From CAVRCA01 sp963719345 (lineage in GTDB: Bacteria; Pseudomonadota; Alphaproteobacteria; Acetobacterales; Acetobacteraceae), in contig CAVRCA010000003.1 in NCBI GenBank assembly GCA_963719345.1, positions 496,001 through 560,000 of the forward strand: a stretch of 64,000 nucleotides of DNA, read 5' to 3'. A model generated the notes under the pieces. That model worked only from the letters and a program-made list of their open reading frames with translations, ran no database searches and had not been told where the DNA came from. Below, one piece after another: positions 1 through 10,973 of this stretch. Made by a program: the position numbers and the translations under genes. Position 1 is the stretch's first letter. Each line of letters opens with the position of its first letter.

Positions 1-1
1 C

Positions 2-1927
2 GACTGGGTCGCCGCCTATACCCTGGCGCCTCCCGGCGAGGTGATGGCGATGGCGCTGCGGGTGCTGCCCAGCGCCTCGCTCGGCTCGGTTGCCGGCTGG
101 CAGGCGGCCGAACCGCTGCCCGAGGGGCGGATCACCGAACCGCGCCGCCGCGTGCTCGACGCCCTCGCCGACGGGCGGCCCCGCGCGACGGGCGAGCTGG
201 CGCGCGCCGCCCGGGTCGGCGCCGGCGTGGTGCGCGGGATGGCGGACGTCGGGATGCTGGTCGCGGTCCCGCTGGCCGCCGGTCCCGCGTTTGCGGTCCC
301 CGACCCGGCGCATCCGCGCGCCACGCTGTCGCCGGACCAGGACGCGGCCGCCGCAGCGCTGTGCCGGACGGTGGAGGCGCTGACCTTCTCGGTCACGCTG
401 CTGGACGGCGTCACGGGGTCGGGCAAGACCGAGGTCTATCTTGAGGCGGTCGCGGCCTGCGTGCGCGCCGGTCGGCAGGCGCTGGTGCTGCTGCCCGAAA
501 TCGCGCTCTCCTCGCAATGGCTGGACCGCTTCGAGCGGCGGTTCGGCGTGCCGCCGGCGGTCTGGCATTCCGATCTCACTTCCCGCACCCGACGGATCAC
601 CTGGGGAGCGGTGGCCGCCGGGCAGGCCCGCGTGGTGGTGGGCGCGCGCTCGGCGCTGTTCCTGCCGTTCCCCGATCTCGGCCTCCTCGTGGTGGACGAG
701 GAACACGAGACCGCCTTCAAGCAGGAGGACGGCGTGGTCTACCACGCCCGCGACCTCGCCGTGGTGCGCGCCCGGCTGTCCGAGGCGCCCGCCGTGCTGG
801 TGTCCGCAACCCCGAGCCTCGAAACCCTCGCCAACGTGGAGGCCGGGCGCTACCGCCGGCTCACGCTGGCGGCGCGGCACGGCGGGGCGGTGCTGCCCGA
901 GGTCTTGCCGGTGGACCTGCGCGAAACCCCGCCCGAACGCGGCCATTTCCTCTCGCCGCCGCTGATCGAGGCCGTTCAGGCGACCCTGGAGCGCGGCGAG
1001 CAGGCGATGCTGTTCCTGAACCGGCGAGGCTACGCGCCGCTGACGCTCTGCCGCCATTGCGGCCATCGGATGGAGTGCCCGAACTGCACCGCGTGGCTGG
1101 TCGAGCACCGGATTCGCCGTCAGCTGCAATGCCACCATTGCGGCTACGCGGTGCCGATCCCGCCCGAATGCCCGGCCTGCGGCGCGGTCCACAGCCTCGC
1201 TCCGGTCGGCCCGGGCGTGGAACGGATCACCGAGGAAGCGACCGCGCGGTTCCCCGAAGCGCGCCGGCTGGTGATGGCGAGCGACACCATGCCTGGGCCG
1301 CACGCCGCCGCCGCCGCGGCGCGCGCGATTGAGGCGCGGGAAGTGGACCTCATCATCGGCACCCAGATCGTCGCCAAAGGCTGGCACTTTCCGCATCTCA
1401 CGCTGGTCGGCGTGGTGGACGCCGATCTCGGCCTCGCCGGGGGTGACCTGCGGGCGGCCGAGCGCACCGTCCAACTGCTGCACCAGGTCGGCGGCCGAGC
1501 GGGACGGGCGGAGGCGCCGGGCCGGGTCCTGCTGCAGACCTTCTGCCCGGAACATCCGGTGATGCAGGCCCTGGTGGCGGGCGATCTGGAGACGTTCATG
1601 GCGCGCGAGGCAGCCGATCGCCGGCCCGGGCATTGGCCGCCCTACGGCCGCCTCGCCGCCCTGATCGTCAGCGCGGACGCGGCCGAGCAGGCCGACGCGC
1701 TGGCCCGCGATCTCGGCCGCGCCGCGCCGCGCGGCGACGGCATCGCCGTGCTCGGCCCCGCCCCGGCGCCGCTCGCGTTGCTGCGCGGGCGGCACCGCCG
1801 CCGGCTGCTGCTGAAGACCCGGCGCGACATCGCCGTGCAACCGATCCTGCGCGCCTGGCTGGCCCAGGTGCCGGTCACCCGCGGCGCCCGCGTCGACGTC
1901 GATGTCGACCCGATATCATTCCTCTGA
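2..1927 (+). CDS. priA: Primosomal protein N' (replication restart helicase PriA), 5' end missing
   Basis: PriA is the superfamily 2 DNA helicase that reloads the replisome at stalled forks. The reading frame is open from base 2, and the first visible residues (DWVAAYTLAPPGEV) match the interior of the PriA N-terminal DNA-binding region, so the true start lies before the window. The Walker A motif GVTGSGKTEVYL is near 408-445 and the DEEH box (VVDEEHETAFKQ) near 690-725. The cysteine-rich zinc-binding insert (CRHCGHRMECPNC, then CHHCGYAVPIPPECPACG) lies near 1050-1185. The C-terminal helicase domain is complete and ends at TGA 1925-1927. It stands directly upstream of the F1 ATP synthase operon. 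No frameshift is seen here. Confidence 0.96.
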   Translation, partial: DWVAAYTLAPPGEVMAMALRVLPSASLGSVAGWQAAEPLPEGRITEPRRRVLDALADGRPRATGELARAARVGAGVVRGMADVGMLVAVPLAAGPAFAVPDPAHPRATLSPDQDAAAAALCRTVEALTFSVTLLDGVTGSGKTEVYLEAVAACVRAGRQALVLLPEIALSSQWLDRFERRFGVPPAVWHSDLTSRTRRITWGAVAAGQARVVVGARSALFLPFPDLGLLVVDEEHETAFKQEDGVVYHARDLAVVRARLSEAPAVLVSATPSLETLANVEAGRYRRLTLAARHGGAVLPEVLPVDLRETPPERGHFLSPPLIEAVQATLERGEQAMLFLNRRGYAPLTLCRHCGHRMECPNCTAWLVEHRIRRQLQCHHCGYAVPIPPECPACGAVHSLAPVGPGVERITEEATARFPEARRLVMASDTMPGPHAAAAAARAIEAREVDLIIGTQIVAKGWHFPHLTLVGVVDADLGLAGGDLRAAERTVQLLHQVGGRAGRAEAPGRVLLQTFCPEHPVMQALVAGDLETFMAREAADRRPGHWPPYGRLAALIVSADAAEQADALARDLGRAAPRGDGIAVLGPAPAPLALLRGRHRRRLLLKTRRDIAVQPILRAWLAQVPVTRGARVDVDVDPISFL

Positions 1928-2074
1928 CCGACGCAAACCGCCGTCCGGCCGCGTGTTGCACGGGTTGGGACCCCATGTTACACGCGCCGCGCCGAAGCCG
2001 ACGGAGTTGGCGGCGGCGCACGGCTGACTCCGGGATGCACCCGAGGTCCATATCAGCACGAATGGAAGAACAAC

Positions 2075-2644
2075 GTGGCGTCTGGCGCGACGACAATTTC
2101 CTCTGGCGGCGGGTTGGCCGACCGTTACGCCGCCGCCCTCTACGCCCACGCCGATGAAACCCGCGCGCTTGATTCCACCGTGTCCGAAATGGAAGGGCTG
2201 GGCCGGCTGATCGATGAAAGCCCCGATTTCCGCCGGCTGATCGAGAGCCCGCTGGTCGACGTGCACCAGGCGAGCCGCGCCGCCCGCGCCGTGCTGTCGG
2301 CCGAAGGGTTTTCCAAGATCGTGCAGGATTTCGTCGGCGTGATCGCCGCCAATCGCCGACTGCGCGAACTACCTGCCATGGTCCGCGCCTTCGCCGCGCT
2401 GGTCGCCAACAAGCGGGGCGTGATCACCGCCGAGGTCGCGTCGGCGCATCCGCTCTCCGACGTGCAGCGCCAGCAGTTGCGCGCTCGTCTGATCGAGGCC
2501 GGCTACAGCAACGTCAACATCGTCGAGCAGGTCGATCCCGCCCTGCTGGGCGGACTGGTCGTGAAGATCGGCGCCCGCCTCTATGACACCAGCCTCAAAT
2601 CCCGTCTGCAGCGCCTGCAGTACGCCATGAAGGGAGCCGCCTGA
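2075..2644 (+). CDS. atpH: ATP synthase F1 subunit delta
   Basis: The delta subunit (OSCP homologue) links the F1 crown to the peripheral stalk. The 189-residue product has the usual family length, starting MASGATTISSGGGLADRYAAAL and ending with the conserved LLGGLVVKIGARLYDTSLKSRL region. I chose the GTG at 2075 because an AGGA-like site (GGAAGAA) precedes it and the family consensus (ADRYAAALY) begins shortly after. The stop overlaps the atpA start (TGATG), which indicates translational coupling. It is the first gene of atpHAGDC. The F0 genes are absent, as is usual in alphaproteobacteria, where F0 is encoded elsewhere. The 147 bases upstream (1928-2074) presumably carry the operon promoter, but I cannot assign it firmly. 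Confidence 0.96.
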   Translation: MASGATTISSGGGLADRYAAALYAHADETRALDSTVSEMEGLGRLIDESPDFRRLIESPLVDVHQASRAARAVLSAEGFSKIVQDFVGVIAANRRLRELPAMVRAFAALVANKRGVITAEVASAHPLSDVQRQQLRARLIEAGYSNVNIVEQVDPALLGGLVVKIGARLYDTSLKSRLQRLQYAMKGAA

Positions 2645-4176
2645 TGGAGATCCGCCCCGCCGAGATCTCGGAGATCCTGAAGAAGCAGATCGCTTCGTTC
2701 GATACCGACGCCAACGTCGCCGAGACCGGCCAGGTGCTGAGCGTGGGCGACGGCATCGCGCGCGTGTTCGGGCTGCAGAACTGCATGCAGGGCGAGATGG
2801 TCGAGTTCCCCGGTGCCGGCCTGCGCGGTATGGCGCTGAACCTCGAGACCGACAACGTCGGCGTGGTGATCTTCGGCGACGACCGCCAGATCCGGGAGGG
2901 CGACACGGTCGCGCGCACCGGCTCCATCGTCGACGTTCCCGTCGGCAACAGCCTGCTCGGCCGCGTGGTGGACGGATTGGGGAACCCCATCGACGGCAAG
3001 GGGCCGCTGGCCGATGTCGAGCGTCGCCGCGTCGAGGTGAAGGCGCCGGGCATCATCCCGCGCCAGTCCGTGCATGAGCCGATGCAGACCGGCCTCAAGG
3101 CGATCGACGCGCTGATCCCGATCGGACGCGGTCAGCGCGAGCTGATCATCGGCGATCGCCAGACCGGCAAGACGGCGGTCATCATCGACGCCATCATCAA
3201 TCAGAAGCAGGCCAACGCGGGCACCGACGAGAGCAAGAAGCTTTACTGCGTCTATGTCGCCATCGGGCAGAAGCGGTCGACGGTCGCCCAGCTCGTCAAC
3301 GCGCTGGAAGAAAACGGCGCCATGCAGTACTCGATCGTCGTCGCCGCCACCGCGTCGGACCCGGCGCCGATGCAGTTCCTCGCCCCGTACACCGGCTGCA
3401 CGATGGGCGAGTTTTTTCGCGACAACGGCCGTCATGCGCTGATCGTGTATGACGATCTCTCCAAGCAGGCCGTCGCGTATCGTCAGATGTCGCTGCTGCT
3501 GCGCCGGCCGCCGGGCCGCGAGGCATATCCCGGCGACGTGTTCTATCTGCACTCGCGCCTGCTGGAGCGCGCGGCAAAGATGTCGGACGCGATGGGCGCC
3601 GGAAGCCTGACGGCGCTGCCGGTGATCGAGACCCAGGCCGGTGATATCTCGGCCTACATCCCGACCAACGTGATCTCGATCACCGATGGACAGATCTTCC
3701 TGGAGACGGAGTTGTTCTTCCGGGGCATCCGCCCGGCGGTGAACGTCGGCGCCAGCGTCTCGCGAGTCGGTTCGGCGGCGCAGATCAAGGCGATGAAGCA
3801 GGTCGCCGGGCGCATCAAGCTCGAGCTTGCGCAGTACCGCGAGATGGCGGCGTTCGCGCAGTTCGCCTCCGACCTCGACGCCTCGACGCAGCGGCTGCTC
3901 GCGCGCGGCGCCCGGCTGACCGAGCTGCTCAAGCAGCCGCAATACCACCCGATTCCCGTCGAGGAGCAGGTGGTCTCGATCTTCGCCGGCACGCGCGGCT
4001 ATCTCGACAATATCGATGTCGGCAAGGTGGGTCCGTTCGAGACGCAGTTGCTCGCTCAGCTTCGGTCGCGCGAGCCGGCGCTGCTCGAGGCGATCCGCAC
4101 CGATCGCGAGATCAAGCCGGAGACGGAGAAGGGCTTGGTCGCTTTCATGGACAATTTCTCCAAGAGCTTCGCTTAA
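2644..4176 (+). CDS. atpA: ATP synthase F1 subunit alpha
   Basis: This is the non-catalytic nucleotide-binding subunit of the F1 hexamer. The 510 residues match the normal length. The Walker A motif GDRQTGKTAVIID is near residue 170, and the family stretch AYRQMSLLLRRPPGREAYPGDVF is near residue 280. The C-terminal region (LAQYREMAAFAQFASDLD) is intact. The ATG shares two bases with the atpH stop codon. A 156-base gap separates it from atpG, unlike the tight spacing elsewhere in the operon, and that gap holds the paired palindromic element described separately. Confidence 0.98.
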   Translation: MEIRPAEISEILKKQIASFDTDANVAETGQVLSVGDGIARVFGLQNCMQGEMVEFPGAGLRGMALNLETDNVGVVIFGDDRQIREGDTVARTGSIVDVPVGNSLLGRVVDGLGNPIDGKGPLADVERRRVEVKAPGIIPRQSVHEPMQTGLKAIDALIPIGRGQRELIIGDRQTGKTAVIIDAIINQKQANAGTDESKKLYCVYVAIGQKRSTVAQLVNALEENGAMQYSIVVAATASDPAPMQFLAPYTGCTMGEFFRDNGRHALIVYDDLSKQAVAYRQMSLLLRRPPGREAYPGDVFYLHSRLLERAAKMSDAMGAGSLTALPVIETQAGDISAYIPTNVISITDGQIFLETELFFRGIRPAVNVGASVSRVGSAAQIKAMKQVAGRIKLELAQYREMAAFAQFASDLDASTQRLLARGARLTELLKQPQYHPIPVEEQVVSIFAGTRGYLDNIDVGKVGPFETQLLAQLRSREPALLEAIRTDREIKPETEKGLVAFMDNFSKSFA

Positions 4177-4212
4177 GTCGATTGCGTACGGTCGGATGAC
4201 TGTTCTGTCATT

Positions 4213-4303
4213 GTCATGCCCGGGCTTGACCCGGGCATCTCGCCCTGTCACCCGGACATCTTCCCCGAAAGCGGCAGATGGCCGGATCAAGTCCGGCCAT
4301 GAC
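4213..4303. repeat. Paired palindromic intergenic element (REP-like) between atpA and atpG
   Basis: Two hairpins stand 39 bases apart. The first has arms ATGCCCGGG (4216-4224) and CCCGGGCAT (4230-4238) with loop CTTGA. The second has arms ATGGCCGGA (4278-4286) and TCCGGCCAT (4292-4300) with loop TCAAG. The outer edges GTCATG and CATGAC mirror each other, so the whole element is an inverted pair of related hairpins. This matches the general form of the short interspersed palindromes common between genes in alphaproteobacteria. It lies within an operon, so it will be transcribed and could affect mRNA stability or the alpha:gamma ratio. I found no second copy in the window. Confidence 0.85.
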
Positions 4304-4332
4304 GAGAGGGAGAGACGGGAGAGGTCTGCGCC

Positions 4333-5226
4333 ATGCCCAGCCTGAAAGACCTGCGCACGCGCATCAACAGCGTGAAGTCGACCCAGAAGATAACCAGCGC
4401 GATGAAGATGGTCGCGGCCTCCAAGCTGCGCCGGGCGCAGCAGCAGGCGGAGGCGGCGCGGCCGTACGCCGAGCGCATGGAACGGATGCTGGCCGCCCTC
4501 GCCGCCTCCGTGCGCGGCAGCCCGACCGCGCCGCGCATGCTGGTCGGCACCGGCGGCGACAGGGTACACCTGATCGTCGCCGTCACCGGCGATCGCGGCC
4601 TCGCCGGCGCGTTCAACGGCAGCATCGGCCGTGCCGCCCGCAACCTCGCCCGCCGGCTCGAAGGCGAGGGCAAGACCGTCAGGCTCCTCGCCGTCGGACG
4701 CAAGGGGCGCGACTACCTCCGACGCGAGCTCGCCGACCGCATCGTCGGCGACATCAGCTATGCCGGCAAGAAGCGGGTCGAGTTCTCCGACGCGCAGGAG
4801 ATCGGGCAGCGGATCACCGCGATGCTGATGGCCGGCGAGATCGACGTCGCAACCATCGTCTACAACCGGTTCCATTCGGTGATTTCGCAGATCGTCACCG
4901 AAACCCAGCTGGTGCCGATGCCGGTGGCCGAAGCCGCCGCGCAAGCGCCGGAGCAGGCCACCGGAGCGCAGGCGATCTACGAATTCGAGCCCGACGAGGA
5001 GACCATGCTGGCGCGCCTGCTGCCGCAGAACCTCGCCATCCAGATCTATCGCGCCCTGCTGGAAAGCAGTGCCGGGTTCTTCGGCGCGCAGATGACCGCG
5101 ATGGACAACGCCACGCGCAACGCGGGCGACATGATCAAGCGGCTTACCCTGAACTACAATCGCGCCCGCCAGGCCAACATCACGCGGGAACTGATCGAGA
5201 TCATCTCCGGCGCCGAAGCTCTCTAA
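4333..5226 (+). CDS. atpG: ATP synthase F1 subunit gamma
   Basis: The gamma subunit forms the central rotor shaft. The 297-residue product begins MPSLKDLRTRINSVKSTQKIT and contains the conserved ITSAMKMVAASKLRRAQ helix. It ends with the matching C-terminal coiled-coil strand (MDNATRNAGDMIKRLTLNYNRARQANITRELIEIISGAEAL). The C-terminal signature TRELIEIISGAEAL is complete, so this gene is intact. A GAGAGG site precedes the ATG. It is followed after 16 bases by atpD. Confidence 0.97.
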   Translation: MPSLKDLRTRINSVKSTQKITSAMKMVAASKLRRAQQQAEAARPYAERMERMLAALAASVRGSPTAPRMLVGTGGDRVHLIVAVTGDRGLAGAFNGSIGRAARNLARRLEGEGKTVRLLAVGRKGRDYLRRELADRIVGDISYAGKKRVEFSDAQEIGQRITAMLMAGEIDVATIVYNRFHSVISQIVTETQLVPMPVAEAAAQAPEQATGAQAIYEFEPDEETMLARLLPQNLAIQIYRALLESSAGFFGAQMTAMDNATRNAGDMIKRLTLNYNRARQANITRELIEIISGAEAL

Positions 5227-5242
5227 GGACGAGGAAGACACC

Positions 5243-6674
<1,432 letters not shown>

Positions 6675-6693
6675 GCGGAAGGGATCGTCCGCC

Positions 6694-7101
6694 GTGCCAG
6701 TCGCGCTGGAGATCGTCAGCCCGGAAAAGCTGCTGCTGTCGCGTCCGGTCGACATGGTGGTCATCCCGGGTTCTGAGGGCGAGCTCGGCGTGCTGCCCGG
6801 ACACGCGCCGATGATCGTGATGCTGCGCGGCGGCACCATCCGGATCTACGAGGGCAGCCAGGTGGTGAACCGGCTGTTCGTCGCCGGCGGCTTCGCCGAG
6901 ATCACGCCCGAGCGCTGCACGGTGCTTGCCAACGAGGCGGTGCCGGTCGGCGAGGTCTCGCGGGCGCAGGCCGAGCAGCGCCTGCGAGACGCCGAGGCGG
7001 CCTACGCGGCGGCGGACAAGCGGGACGTGGTCGCGCTGGACGCCGAGATGGACCGCATGCAGTCCGCCCGCGCGATGATCGAGGCGGCGGAAACGGCGTA
7101 A
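6694..7101 (+). CDS. atpC: ATP synthase F1 subunit epsilon
   Basis: The epsilon subunit contacts gamma and the c-ring and can inhibit ATP hydrolysis. The 135 residues carry the N-terminal beta-sandwich signature (LEIVSPEKLLLSRPVDMVVIPGSEGELGVLPGHAPM). The C-terminal helical part follows. The GTG at 6694 is preceded by GGAAGGGA at the right distance. It is the last gene of atpHAGDC. The sequence GAGGCGGC at 7081-7088 can pair with GCCGCCTC at 7102-7109 across the stop codon, a possible transcript end structure, although no T tract follows. Confidence 0.95.
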   Translation: MPVALEIVSPEKLLLSRPVDMVVIPGSEGELGVLPGHAPMIVMLRGGTIRIYEGSQVVNRLFVAGGFAEITPERCTVLANEAVPVGEVSRAQAEQRLRDAEAAYAAADKRDVVALDAEMDRMQSARAMIEAAETA

Positions 7102-7251
7102 GCCGCCTCTGTGGCCTGATTGCATCAGGCTGTCGGCAACCGATGCCCCGGCCGCGCCCACGATGTTCGCATCCGCAAAACCTGAGCTATCCTCCGGCGT
7201 TTCGGCGCGCGAAGCGGGTTGTTGCCGCTCGCGAACTGAGCGGACGATTGC

Positions 7252-8133
7252 ATGAAGCATTGGCGAATCGACGACGTGCCTTGGGACCGGTTCGACCGCA
7301 GCAAGGTCGACCGGGCGCTGGTCCCGCTGGTCAAGGCGGCGGCGATGGTGGAGCGCAACGGCACCGATTACGCGCTCTATCTCAGCCGCGTGTTCGCCGA
7401 CGATCCGGCGTTCGGCGAGGCCGCCGACAACTGGGCGCTCGAAGAGGTGCAGCACGGCGATGCGCTCGGCCGCTGGGCCATCTGGCCGATCCGTCCTGGG
7501 ACTACCATGCCGCGTTCGCCCGCTACAGGCCGGCTACTCGGTCCGCACGGAGGCCGACGCATCGGTCCGCGGCTCGCGAACGGGCGAGCTGATCGCCCGC
7601 TGCATGGTGGAGACCGGCACGTCCAGCTACTACACGGCGCTGGCCGAGAGCACCGACGAGCCGGTGCTGCAGCAGATCTGCCGGCAGATCGCCGCCGACG
7701 AGTTCCGCCACTTCAAGCTGTTCTATGACCACATGCGCCGCTACCTGGCGCGCGAGAACGTCGGCGTGCTGCGGCGGCTGCGCATCGCCGCCGGCCGGAT
7801 CACCGAGAGCGAGGATGACGAACTGGCCTTCGCCTACCATTGCGGCAACGAGCCCGAAGGCGTGGCTTACGAGCATGACCGCTGCATCGCCGCCTACATG
7901 GCGCCCGGCGATGGGAATGCTACCGGTTTCGCCATATCGAGCGCGGCATGGGCATGATCTTCAAGGCGGTCGGCCTGCCGCCTCGTGGGCGGCTGTCCGA
8001 CGTCGCGGCCAAGCTGGCCTGGCGCCTGCTGCAATGGCGCCAGCACCGGTTCGCGCACCGGCTCGCGAAGCTAGGCGCCCCCCTCACGGGAGGAACGCAG
8101 GAAGTTATTTACCTGCAAGTGAAATTGCCTTAG
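7252..8133 (+). CDS. Ferritin-like domain protein, interrupted by three apparent indels
   Basis: This is a putative di-iron ferritin-like helical-bundle protein. The N-terminal part (MKHWRIDDVPWDRFDRSKV) runs into an ExxH site (NWALEEVQHGDAL). A second ExxH (IAADEFRHFKLFYDH) lies in the other half, as expected for two-helix-pair di-iron ligands. The reading frame changes near 7475, 7528 and 7905, each consistent with one missing base. The parts join as WAHLADPSWDYHAAFARYR, then AGYSVRTEADASVRGSRTGE, then YRFRHIERGMGMIFKAVG. The gene ends at TAG 8131-8133. No ruler for substrate is visible, and the family has no firm function known to me. Either iron handling or an oxidase role is possible. 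Confidence 0.7.
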
Positions 8134-8159
8134 TGCGGCGCCGCGAGGAGGCGTCGATC

Positions 8160-8375
8160 ATGGCATCAGACAGCGTCGAGCACGCGCCACTGCGCCGCTG
8201 CCATTGGGGGCGAGCGTTCCTGCTGCTGCCGTTCGTCGGCGTGCTTGTGGGTGCCGGCCTACAACCGCATCGAGCCGACCCTGTTCGGCATCCCGTTCTT
8301 CTACTGGTACCAGCTGCTCTGGATCCCGGTCTGCTGTCGGTCATCTGCCTGCTGGTCTATCGGACCGAGAGCTGA
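8160..8375 (+). CDS. DUF3311-type small membrane protein, two compensating frameshifts
   Basis: Restoring the frame gives a short protein of about 71 residues with two membrane segments. It reads RAFLLLPFVGVL, then WVPAYNRIEPTLFGIPFFYWYQLLWIPV, then LSVICLLVYRTES. The motif YNRxEPxLFGIPFFYWYQLLW is typical of DUF3311 proteins, which regularly precede solute:sodium symporters and may be their small partner. One base appears to be extra near 8251 and one missing near 8333, so start and stop share a frame while the middle does not. The start ATG is 8160. The stop is 12 bases before the symporter start, so the two are surely one transcript. Confidence 0.75.
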   Translation: MASDSVEHAPLRRCHWGRAFLLLPFVGVLVGAGLQPHRADPVRHPVLLLVPAALDPGLLSVICLLVYRTES

Positions 8376-8387
8376 GGCGTATCCGCG

Positions 8388-9928
8388 ATGAACTGGACCG
8401 CCCTGATCGTCTTCGTCGCGCTGTTCCTGTTCGTCACGTGGCTCGGCTTCTTCGCCGCGCGGTGGCGGCGGGGCGATCTCGACCTGCTGCACGAATGGGG
8501 CCTGGGCGGCCGGCGGTTCGGCACGGTCGTCACCTGGTTCCTGCTCGGCGGCGATCTCTACACCGCTTACACCTTCATCGCGGTCCCTGCGCTGATGTTC
8601 GGCGCCGGCGCGCTCGGCTTCTTCGCCGTGCCGTACACGATCATGGTCTATCCGATCCTGTACGTCGTGTTTCCCCGGCTGTGGGCGGTCGCGCACCGGC
8701 ACGGCTACGTCACCGCCGCCGATTTCGTGCGCGGCCGGTTCGGCAATCGCTGGCTGGCGCTTGCCGTCGCGGTCACCGGCGTATTCGCCACCATGCCCTA
8801 TATCGCGCTGCAACTCGTCGGCATGCAGGTGGTGATCGGCGCGATGGGGGTTCCGAGACCGCGGGGTTGCTGGGCGACCTGCCGCTCATCATCGCCTTCG
8901 TCATTCTCGCCGCCTTCACCTACACCAGCGGGCTGCGCGCGCCGGCGATGATCGCGGTCGTGAAGGACGTGCTGATCTACATCACCGTCATCGCCGCGGT
9001 GATCGTCGTGCCGATCCAGCTCGGCGGCTACGGCGAGATCTTCGCCGAGGTCCCGGCCGCCAAGCAGCTCCTCGCCGCGCCCGGACCGAGCACCTTCGGC
9101 ACCTACAGCGCCTACGCGACACTGGCGCTCGGCTCGGCGTTCGCGCTGTTCCTCTACCCGCATTCCATGACCGGCATCCTGAGTTCGAGCAGCGCGCGGG
9201 TGATCCGGCGCAATGCGGCGCATCCTGCCGGCCTATTCGCTGGTGCTCGGGCTGCTGGCGCTGCTCGGCTTCATGGCGATCGCGATGGGCGTGCAGCAGA
9301 TGCCGGAGTTCGCCGCCGGCTTCAAGCGTTACGGCAACAACTTCTCGATCCCGGCGCTGTTCCTGGCGGCTTTCCCGTCCTGGTTCGTCGGCGTGGCGTT
9401 CGCCGCAATCGCCATCGGCGCGCTGGTGCCGGCGGCGATCATGTCGATCGCCACGGCCAATATGTTCACCCGCAACATCTATCGCGAGTTCATCCACCCC
9501 CTCTGCACCGATGCGAGGAGAGCAGGGTCGCGAAGACTCGTCTCGCTGGTCGTCAAGGCGGGGGCGCTGGTGTTCATCTTTGCCCTGACGCTGCAATACG
9601 CCCTGCAGCTCCAGCTGCTCGGCGGGGTGTGGATCATCCAGATCCTGCCGCCGGTGATGCATCGGCCTCTACACACGCTTCCTGAACGGCTGGGCGCTGC
9701 TGGTAGGCTGGTTCGTCGGCACCGCACTCGGGACCTGGATGGCGTGGACCTTGGGCTTCAAGGTGGCGATCTACCCGATCACCGTTCGGTGGGACGACGT
9801 TCCCGTGCTACATCGCGCTTTCGTCTCTGGTCGTCAATCTCGTCGTCGCGGTCGTGCTCTCGGTGGTCTTCAACGCCATCGCGTCGGACCGGCACAACGA
9901 CGCCACCACGGCCGAGGACTACGCCTGA
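8388..9928 (+). CDS. Solute:sodium symporter family permease (monocarboxylate type), four apparent indels
   Basis: This inner-membrane symporter of the SSS family has about 13 membrane segments. The frame starts MNWTALIVFVALFLFVTWLGFFAARWRRGDL and contains the SSS core region GGDLYTAYTFIAVPALMFGAGALGFF. It changes frame near 8847 (a G missing from a G run, giving MGGSETAGLL), 9212 (extra base, RRNAAILPAYSL), 9660 and 9788. The last part reads FPCYIALSSLVVNLVVAVVL and ends EDYA at TGA 9926-9928. SSS proteins paired with DUF3311 often move short carboxylates such as acetate, lactate or pyruvate; the substrate here is inference. All fragments together cover a full-length family member of about 513 residues. 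Confidence 0.8.
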
Positions 9929-9969
9929 TCCGGCCCCCTCGCTGATCTGACGGATGCCTGCTCGCACCG

Positions 9970-10872
9970 ATGACCCCTCGCTCGGCCGGAACCCAGCAAC
10001 GGGTGCTGTTCGCGCTGTTGTGCCTGATCTGGGGCTCCAACTGGCTCGCCCTGAAGGTCGGCACCGGCGCCGTGCCGCCCGGCTTCTTTTCCGGGACGCG
10101 CTGGACCGTCGCGGGGCTGTTGCTCCTGGTCTGGCGTTCGTGGCACGGCCAGGGCAACCGGGTGCGCCGCGGCCTGATCGGCCGCCTCGCGGCGGTGGCG
10201 TTCCTCATGGTCGGCCTGAACGCGCTGATCCAGAACTACGGCCTGCGATTGGTCAGCAGCGGGCTTGCGGCGGTGATCAGCTCGGCCCTGACACCGATCT
10301 CGCTGCTCGGCTTCAGCGTGGCGCTCGGCCAGGAGACGCTCACGTTGCGCCAGATCGGCGCGATCGCGCTGGGCATCTGCGGCATCCTGCTGCTCTTCGG
10401 CCCGAAGGCTGTCGCCGGCGGGCTGCAGTGGCACGAGTTGCTGGGCGTCGGCGGTGTGGTGATCGGCTGCCTCTGCTACTCGCTTGGCTCGGTGCTGGCG
10501 CGGCCGCTGATGCGGGCGATGCCGCCGGCCCAGGTCGCCACGATGACCAATCTGCTGGGCGGCCTCATGCTGCTGGCGGGTTCGGTGCCGTTCGAGCCGG
10601 GTGCGATCGCCGCAATGCGCTTCGACTGGGGCTGGCCGGCATGGCTTTCGTGGCTGTTCCTGCTCGGCCCCGGCTCGCTCGGCGGCACGATCATCTATTT
10701 CGTCCTCGTCCGCGATTGGGGTGCAAGCCGGACCGGCACTTACGCGTTCGTCACCCCGGTGATCTCGGTGCTGCTTGGGATGGCGGTGCTTGGGGAGCGG
10801 ATCGACGCGTCCGACGCGGCCGGAATGGTGCTGATGCTGGCGGCGGCCGGCCTCGTGCTGCGGCGGCGCTGA
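9970..10872 (+). CDS. EamA/DMT-family transporter
   Basis: A 300-residue inner-membrane protein with about ten hydrophobic helices in two EamA repeats. The first starts FALLCLIWGSNWLALKVGTGAVPPGFFSG and the second lies around GVVIGCLCYSLGSVLARPLMRAMPPAQVATMTN. The WGSNW motif in helix 1 and PVISVLLGMAVLGERID near the end are typical of drug/metabolite exporters of the RhaT/YdcZ-like superfamily. The frame is intact. The start ATG lies 41 bases after the symporter stop. The substrate cannot be told from sequence; metabolite or amino-acid export is usual for the family. Confidence 0.85.
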   Translation: MTPRSAGTQQRVLFALLCLIWGSNWLALKVGTGAVPPGFFSGTRWTVAGLLLLVWRSWHGQGNRVRRGLIGRLAAVAFLMVGLNALIQNYGLRLVSSGLAAVISSALTPISLLGFSVALGQETLTLRQIGAIALGICGILLLFGPKAVAGGLQWHELLGVGGVVIGCLCYSLGSVLARPLMRAMPPAQVATMTNLLGGLMLLAGSVPFEPGAIAAMRFDWGWPAWLSWLFLLGPGSLGGTIIYFVLVRDWGASRTGTYAFVTPVISVLLGMAVLGERIDASDAAGMVLMLAAAGLVLRRR

Positions 10873-10973
10873 GCCGGCGATTTGCATACGCAAGCCGCCC
10901 CGTCTAGGGAGCCTTGCGGCACCAATACGAGCGCCTCTGCTACCTGCCACAACATGTCCGGAGAGTGTTTTCC

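Noticed and set aside
1960..2000. Sigma-70-like promoter TTGCAC ... TACACG before atpH
   Set aside because: The match is weak and the spacing uncertain. I do not report it as a feature.
8160..8375. Small ORF read straight through as one unrelated protein
   Set aside because: Its middle part only makes sense after two compensating frame changes, which restore the DUF3311 motif YNRxEPxLFGIPFFYWYQ.
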